The notes under the pieces were generated by a model. That model had not been told where the DNA came from and did no database searches. It worked only from the letters and a program-made list of their open reading frames with translations. Positions 33,118-36,745 of a stretch of 36,745 nt of DNA are shown here, one piece after another (the stretch's first letter is position 1; every line of letters begins with the position of its first letter). The translations under genes were made by a program, and so were the position numbers. This DNA is from Sanguibacter suarezii NBRC 16159. Its GTDB lineage: Bacteria; Actinomycetota; Actinomycetes; Actinomycetales; Cellulomonadaceae. The stretch is taken from NCBI RefSeq assembly GCF_001552735.1, contig NZ_BCRT01000012.1:1-36745 (forward strand). The letters are read 5' to 3'.

Positions 33118-33846
33118 ATGAGCACAGAACTGGATCCCATCGCACCGGGTCCCTCAGCCAGCGCCCCGGTGGCGCGTCAGCTGTCGCTGCGTGAGCGGGT
33201 CTACCTGGCTCTGCGCGACGAGCTCATGACCGGTCGCATCTCCCCCTTCGACCGCCTCGCCGAGGAACGCATCGCCGAGCGGTACGAGGTGTCACGCACC
33301 CCGGTCCGCGAGGCCCTTGCCCGGCTGCAGTCGGACGGTCTCGTGGAGAAGCGCGAGGGCGGCCTGTACCTGTACCTCCCGAGCTTCCACGAGCTCTCGG
33401 GGCTGTACGAGCTGCGCGTGACCCTCGAGCTACGCGGGATCGAGCGGGCGATCGCCGAGGTGACCATCCACCACGACCGCCCGCGCCTGGAGGCCGAGCT
33501 CGACCGCTGGTACGCCTTCCGCGAGGACCGTCCCGTGCCCGACGCCGGCTTCGTCGCCCACGACGAGCAGTTCCACACCACCCTCGTGGACACCTCCGGC
33601 AACCCAGCGCTCACCCAGGCGCTGGTCCAGGTCAACAGCCGGATCCGCGCGGTGCGCATGTACGACTACCTGACCGAGAACCGCATGACGGCCACGATCA
33701 CCGAGCACATCGAGATCGCCGAGCTCGTCGTGCGGGGCCACCTGCCTGCCGCCCGCGACGCCCTGCGCCACCACGTGGGCGCTTCGCAGGACGTCGTGCT
33801 GGAACGCGCAGCCAACGCCCTGGCCATGACCCGGATGATGAAGTGA
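33118..33846 (+). CDS. GntR family transcriptional regulator (FCD domain)
   Basis: A 242-aa repressor-type regulator. The winged helix-turn-helix covers about residues 25-90 (LSLRERVYLALRDELMTGRISPFDRLAEERIAERYEVSRTPVREALARLQSDGLV). The FCD effector domain follows with YELRVTLELRGIERAIA, HDEQFHTTLVDTSGNPAL and the metal/ligand-type His in ATITEHIEIAELVVRGHLPAARDALRHHVG. It is the first gene of an operon with allophanate hydrolase (11 bp gap) and an ABC binding protein, so it probably senses an intermediate of that nitrogen pathway. The start at 33118 is the least extended; an ATG at 33094 is in frame. Confidence 0.9.
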   Translation: MSTELDPIAPGPSASAPVARQLSLRERVYLALRDELMTGRISPFDRLAEERIAERYEVSRTPVREALARLQSDGLVEKREGGLYLYLPSFHELSGLYELRVTLELRGIERAIAEVTIHHDRPRLEAELDRWYAFREDRPVPDAGFVAHDEQFHTTLVDTSGNPALTQALVQVNSRIRAVRMYDYLTENRMTATITEHIEIAELVVRGHLPAARDALRHHVGASQDVVLERAANALAMTRMMK

Positions 33847-33857
33847 GAGGCCCTGCC

Positions 33858-35696
33858 ATGACCCACCCGACCGATGTGTCCCCCGCAGCTGTATCCCCTG
33901 CACCTGTCGACGGCGCTGTCCCCGCCCCGCACTCCCCCGTGCTGGCCCGCGTGCTCGCGGCCTATGACCGGGTCGAGACGGATGGTCGCCCCGACGTCTG
34001 GACGCACCTGCGCCCCCTGGCCGACCTGAGCGCCGAGGCCGTCGTCCTCGACGCCCGCCTCGCTGCCGGCGAGCTCCTCCCCCTGGCCGGCACGGTGTTC
34101 GCCGTCAAGGACAACATCGACGTCGCCGGCCTGCCGACGACCGCCGCGCACCCGGCCTTCGCCCGCGTCGCCGAGCGCTCTGCGAGCGCCGTCGCCCTGC
34201 TGGTGGACGCCGGTGCGATCGTGCTCGGCAAGACGAACATGGACCAGTTCGCGACCGGGCTGACCGGCTCGCGCAGCCCCTACGGAGCAGTGGCCAGCGC
34301 TGTGGTGCCCGACCGCGTCTCCGGTGGGTCGTCGTCGGGCTCGGCTGTGGCGGTGGCGCTCGGGGAGGTCGACTTCGCCCTGGGCACCGACACCGCCGGC
34401 TCGGGCCGGGTGCCCGCGGCCTTCAACGAGATCATCGGCATCAAGCCGACGCTCGGCCTGGTCCCCAAGGACGGCGTGGTGCCGGCGTGTGCGTCCTTCG
34501 ACTGCGTGACGGTGCTGGCTCCAGGGCTGGACCTCGCCCGCACGGTGCTCTCCCTCATGACGGCCCCCAGCCCCCTGGACCCGTCCTCACGCACCTGGCC
34601 TGCTGACGCCCCGCTCGCCGCGCCACCCGCTGCCCGGGTCGCAATACCCCGCGACGAGGACCTCGCTCTGCTGTCACCGCAGGCCCGGGCCCGCTTCGAC
34701 GAGGCCCGCTCGCTCCTGGAGTCGACCGGGGCCGTCGTGGAGCCCCTCGACCTCACCCCCTTCCTGCGAGCGGCGACGCTGCTCTACGACGGCGGCCTGG
34801 TCGCCGAGCGCTACGCCGCCTACGGGGAGTTCCTCGCCGCGCACCCCGAGGGCGCAGAGCCGTCGGTCGCCACGATCGCGGCCCGGGCCGGCGAGGTCAC
34901 CGCCGCGCAGTACCTCGCCTCCCAGGACGAGCTCGCCGCGCTGCGCCAGCAGGCGCTGGCCTCCTTCGAGGGCTTCGACGCGCTGCTCGTCCCCACCGCA
35001 CCGGAGCACCCCACCCTCGCCGCCGTCGCGGCCGACCCGCTGGGCACCAACGCTCGTCTGGGGACGTACACGAACTTCGTCAACCTCTTCGACATGGCCG
35101 GCGTCGCGGTGCCGGCTGGCGAGGCCGACGGCGGGCTCTTCGGGGTGAGCGTCCTCGTCCGCGGCTTCGCCGACCAGGTCGCCATCGACCTCGGGGCGCG
35201 GCTGCTCGCGGCGCAGCGCGGCGCGCCTGCTGACGAGAGCGCTGACGAGAGCGCTGACCCGGTCGCTGGCGTGAACGCTGACGGCCCGGCCTATCCCACG
35301 ACCGGCGTGAGCATCGTCGTCTTCGGCGCCCACCTCACGGGCGAACCGCTCAACGCCGACCTCGTGGCCCTGGGCGCCCGGTTCGTCGGCCCGGTCCGCA
35401 CCGCACCCGACTACCGGATGCACGCCCTGGCCACCGTCCCGCCCAAGCCGCTCGTGTCCGCGGTCGCGGCGGGCAGCGGCGTCGCCCTGGCCGGCGAGGA
35501 GTGGTTGCTCACCCCGCACGCCCTGGGCCGGTTGCTCCTCTCCGTCCCCCAGCCCCTCGCCCTGGGGTCCATCACCCTCGACGACGGGCGTCAGGTGACC
35601 GGGTTCACCGGCTCCCTGGACGCCGTCGTCGGCAACCCGCCTGAGGACGTCTCCCACCTGGGCAGCTGGCGCGCCTACCGCGCTGCGCTCGCCTGA
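33858..35696 (+). CDS. atzF: Allophanate hydrolase (AtzF-type)
   Basis: A 612-aa amidase-signature enzyme that hydrolyses allophanate to ammonia and carbon dioxide, the second step of ATP-dependent urea breakdown. The Ser-cisSer-Lys triad is visible: Lys84 in FAVKDNIDVAG, the cis-Ser in SGGSSSGSA (about 160), and the nucleophile Ser182 in GTDTAGSGRVP. SFDCVTVLAPGLDLA and ARLGTYTNFVNLFDMAGVAVP are allophanate-hydrolase-specific. The C-terminal allophanate hydrolase domain (from about 480) is present after a short DESADESAD linker. GAGAGG lies 7 nt before the ATG at 33858. The ATP-dependent carboxylase that makes allophanate is not in the window and may lie to the right. Confidence 0.93.
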   Translation: MTHPTDVSPAAVSPAPVDGAVPAPHSPVLARVLAAYDRVETDGRPDVWTHLRPLADLSAEAVVLDARLAAGELLPLAGTVFAVKDNIDVAGLPTTAAHPAFARVAERSASAVALLVDAGAIVLGKTNMDQFATGLTGSRSPYGAVASAVVPDRVSGGSSSGSAVAVALGEVDFALGTDTAGSGRVPAAFNEIIGIKPTLGLVPKDGVVPACASFDCVTVLAPGLDLARTVLSLMTAPSPLDPSSRTWPADAPLAAPPAARVAIPRDEDLALLSPQARARFDEARSLLESTGAVVEPLDLTPFLRAATLLYDGGLVAERYAAYGEFLAAHPEGAEPSVATIAARAGEVTAAQYLASQDELAALRQQALASFEGFDALLVPTAPEHPTLAAVAADPLGTNARLGTYTNFVNLFDMAGVAVPAGEADGGLFGVSVLVRGFADQVAIDLGARLLAAQRGAPADESADESADPVAGVNADGPAYPTTGVSIVVFGAHLTGEPLNADLVALGARFVGPVRTAPDYRMHALATVPPKPLVSAVAAGSGVALAGEEWLLTPHALGRLLLSVPQPLALGSITLDDGRQVTGFTGSLDAVVGNPPEDVSHLGSWRAYRAALA

Positions 35697-35743
35697 CGTC
35701 CCCCTCACGCCTTCCCGCCCATCCCGACAGAAGAGAGACTTTC

Positions 35744-36715
35744 GTGAAGAACTCCCGTGCCCTGGTCGCCGTCACCGCCTCCCTGCTCGCCGTCTGCTCC
35801 GTGACGGCCTGCTCCTCCGACTCCGCTGCCGGCGCCGACGGTGACACCGTCGTGAAGGTGGGCACCCTCAAGGGCCAGCCGCACCTGTACGCCCCCTACT
35901 TCTACGAGGCCAACGCACCCGAGGGCGTGACCTTCGAGGTCATCACCTTCGACTCCTCTCCCGACATCAAGAACGCCGTGGTGAGCGGCAGCATCGACTT
36001 CGGCGTCGCCGGCGTGCCCTCCGCCATCTCCGGCTCCTCCGCGGGACAGGACGTCGTCGTGGTCGCCGCAGCGGCCGACGGCGGCTCAGGTCTCATCGGC
36101 AAGGCCGGACTGGACGGCGTGGAGTCCCTCAAGGGCCTCAAGGTCGGCTACCCCAAGGGCTCCTCCCAGGAGATCCTGCTGCGCATGACCCTCGAGGCTG
36201 CCGGCATGGACGCGGACTCCGACGTCGAGCTGGTAAACCTGCCCTTCTCCGACATGGCCAGCGCGCTGGCGGCCGGGCGCATCGATGCCTTCTCCTCGGC
36301 CGAGCTGGGCCCGTCCACCGCTCTGCAGGGTGACGCCGTCTCGGTCGCCTCCCCGTACGAGACGCCGGTCGGGAAGGTGAACATCGGCCTCTACACCACG
36401 GGCGCCACCATCGCCGAGGATCCCGAGCTCGTCCAGGAGGTCGTGGACACCCACATCGCGGCGACCGAGCACATGGTCGCCGACCCCGAGGCATGGGCAG
36501 CGGGCGTCGTGGAGACCTTCGGCATCGACCGGGCCGTCGTGGACACCGCGATCACGAACATCTGGCCGCGCTGGCAGATCGACGCGGAGTACACCGGTCA
36601 GGTGAGCGCGCTCATCGAGCAGATGCACGGCCTCAAGCAGATCGAGTCCGAGCCCGACGTCGCTGCCCTCATCAACACGACCTTCGTCGAGGCGCACGCC
36701 GCCGCCACGTCCTGA
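35744..36715 (+). CDS. ABC transporter substrate-binding lipoprotein (NMT1/SsuA-like)
   Basis: A 323-aa solute-binding protein of the nitrate/sulfonate/taurine/urea-derivative group. The signal peptide ends in the lipobox SVTAC with lipidated Cys23, so it is anchored outside the membrane. The periplasmic-binding fold is seen in VVKVGTLKGQPHLYAPYFYEANAPEG, AVVSGSIDFGVAGVPSAI, LKGLKVGYPKGSSQEILLRMTLEAAGM and SDMASALAAGRIDAFSSAELG. Starting GTG at 35744, with GAAGAGAG upstream. It lies 47 bp after the allophanate hydrolase gene; the permease and ATPase are expected just beyond 36745. The ligand is likely urea, guanidine or a similar small nitrogen compound, inferred from the neighbour only. Confidence 0.9.
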   Translation: MKNSRALVAVTASLLAVCSVTACSSDSAAGADGDTVVKVGTLKGQPHLYAPYFYEANAPEGVTFEVITFDSSPDIKNAVVSGSIDFGVAGVPSAISGSSAGQDVVVVAAAADGGSGLIGKAGLDGVESLKGLKVGYPKGSSQEILLRMTLEAAGMDADSDVELVNLPFSDMASALAAGRIDAFSSAELGPSTALQGDAVSVASPYETPVGKVNIGLYTTGATIAEDPELVQEVVDTHIAATEHMVADPEAWAAGVVETFGIDRAVVDTAITNIWPRWQIDAEYTGQVSALIEQMHGLKQIESEPDVAALINTTFVEAHAAATS

Positions 36716-36745
36716 CCTCCTGCGGCCCGGCGGGCATCACCCGCC

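Overview
This is a GC-rich (roughly 70%) actinobacterial chromosome segment. The gene content suggests Micrococcales-type Actinomycetota: an ANTAR regulator, a NirBD nitrite reductase, a class-E-type LAxTG sorting signal, DUF4125/DUF4037 proteins and several genes that look leaderless. The genus assignment is inference. I found no rRNA, tRNA, CRISPR array, IS element or phage module. Genes are dense, often overlap by 4 nt, and alternate strand in short operons.

Left part (1-12.0 kb). The window opens inside hrpB (minus), divergent from a DUF1294 membrane protein, then a phosphoribosyltransferase. A minus-strand block follows: nirB-nirD, two tandem hairpins, then a sugar O-acetyltransferase and a TetR regulator. 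A 12-bp palindrome overlaps the likely -10 of the acetyltransferase and is a candidate TetR operator. Next come a VOC protein, a small hypothetical with a good promoter, a stand-alone LigD-type polymerase domain, an SRPBCC protein that appears to have lost its centre, a 389-aa orphan and an RluA-type pseudouridine synthase.

Middle (12.0-24.3 kb). A ThrE-type exporter carries a long Pro/Thr-rich extension and has an 18-codon upstream ORF. It is followed by a DUF2975/HTH pair, an M23 peptidase homologue, a cupin, an aldo/keto reductase, a DUF1304 protein, a thioredoxin and a RibD-C reductase. A 930-aa secreted purple-acid-phosphatase-like protein with a LALTG wall-sorting signal ends at a strong bidirectional terminator. 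A GtrA-like membrane protein, a small acidic protein and a PAS-ANTAR regulator overlapping a DUF6098 gene complete this part.

Right part (24.3-36.7 kb). A minus-strand stress/envelope operon encodes a manganese catalase, a 321-aa envelope-type protein, a holin-like protein and a DUF3618 protein. Upstream of it, on the same strand, lie a zinc alcohol dehydrogenase and a YihY/BrkB membrane protein, joined by an unusual CACTGAC repeat array that supplies the yihY stop codon. Then comes a two-gene module: a TPR protein with a nucleotidyltransferase-like DUF4037 domain, and DUF4125. This is the best candidate for an undescribed system. The window ends with a plus-strand catabolic operon: GntR regulator, allophanate hydrolase and an ABC substrate-binding lipoprotein, probably for urea or a related nitrogen compound, continuing past the right edge.
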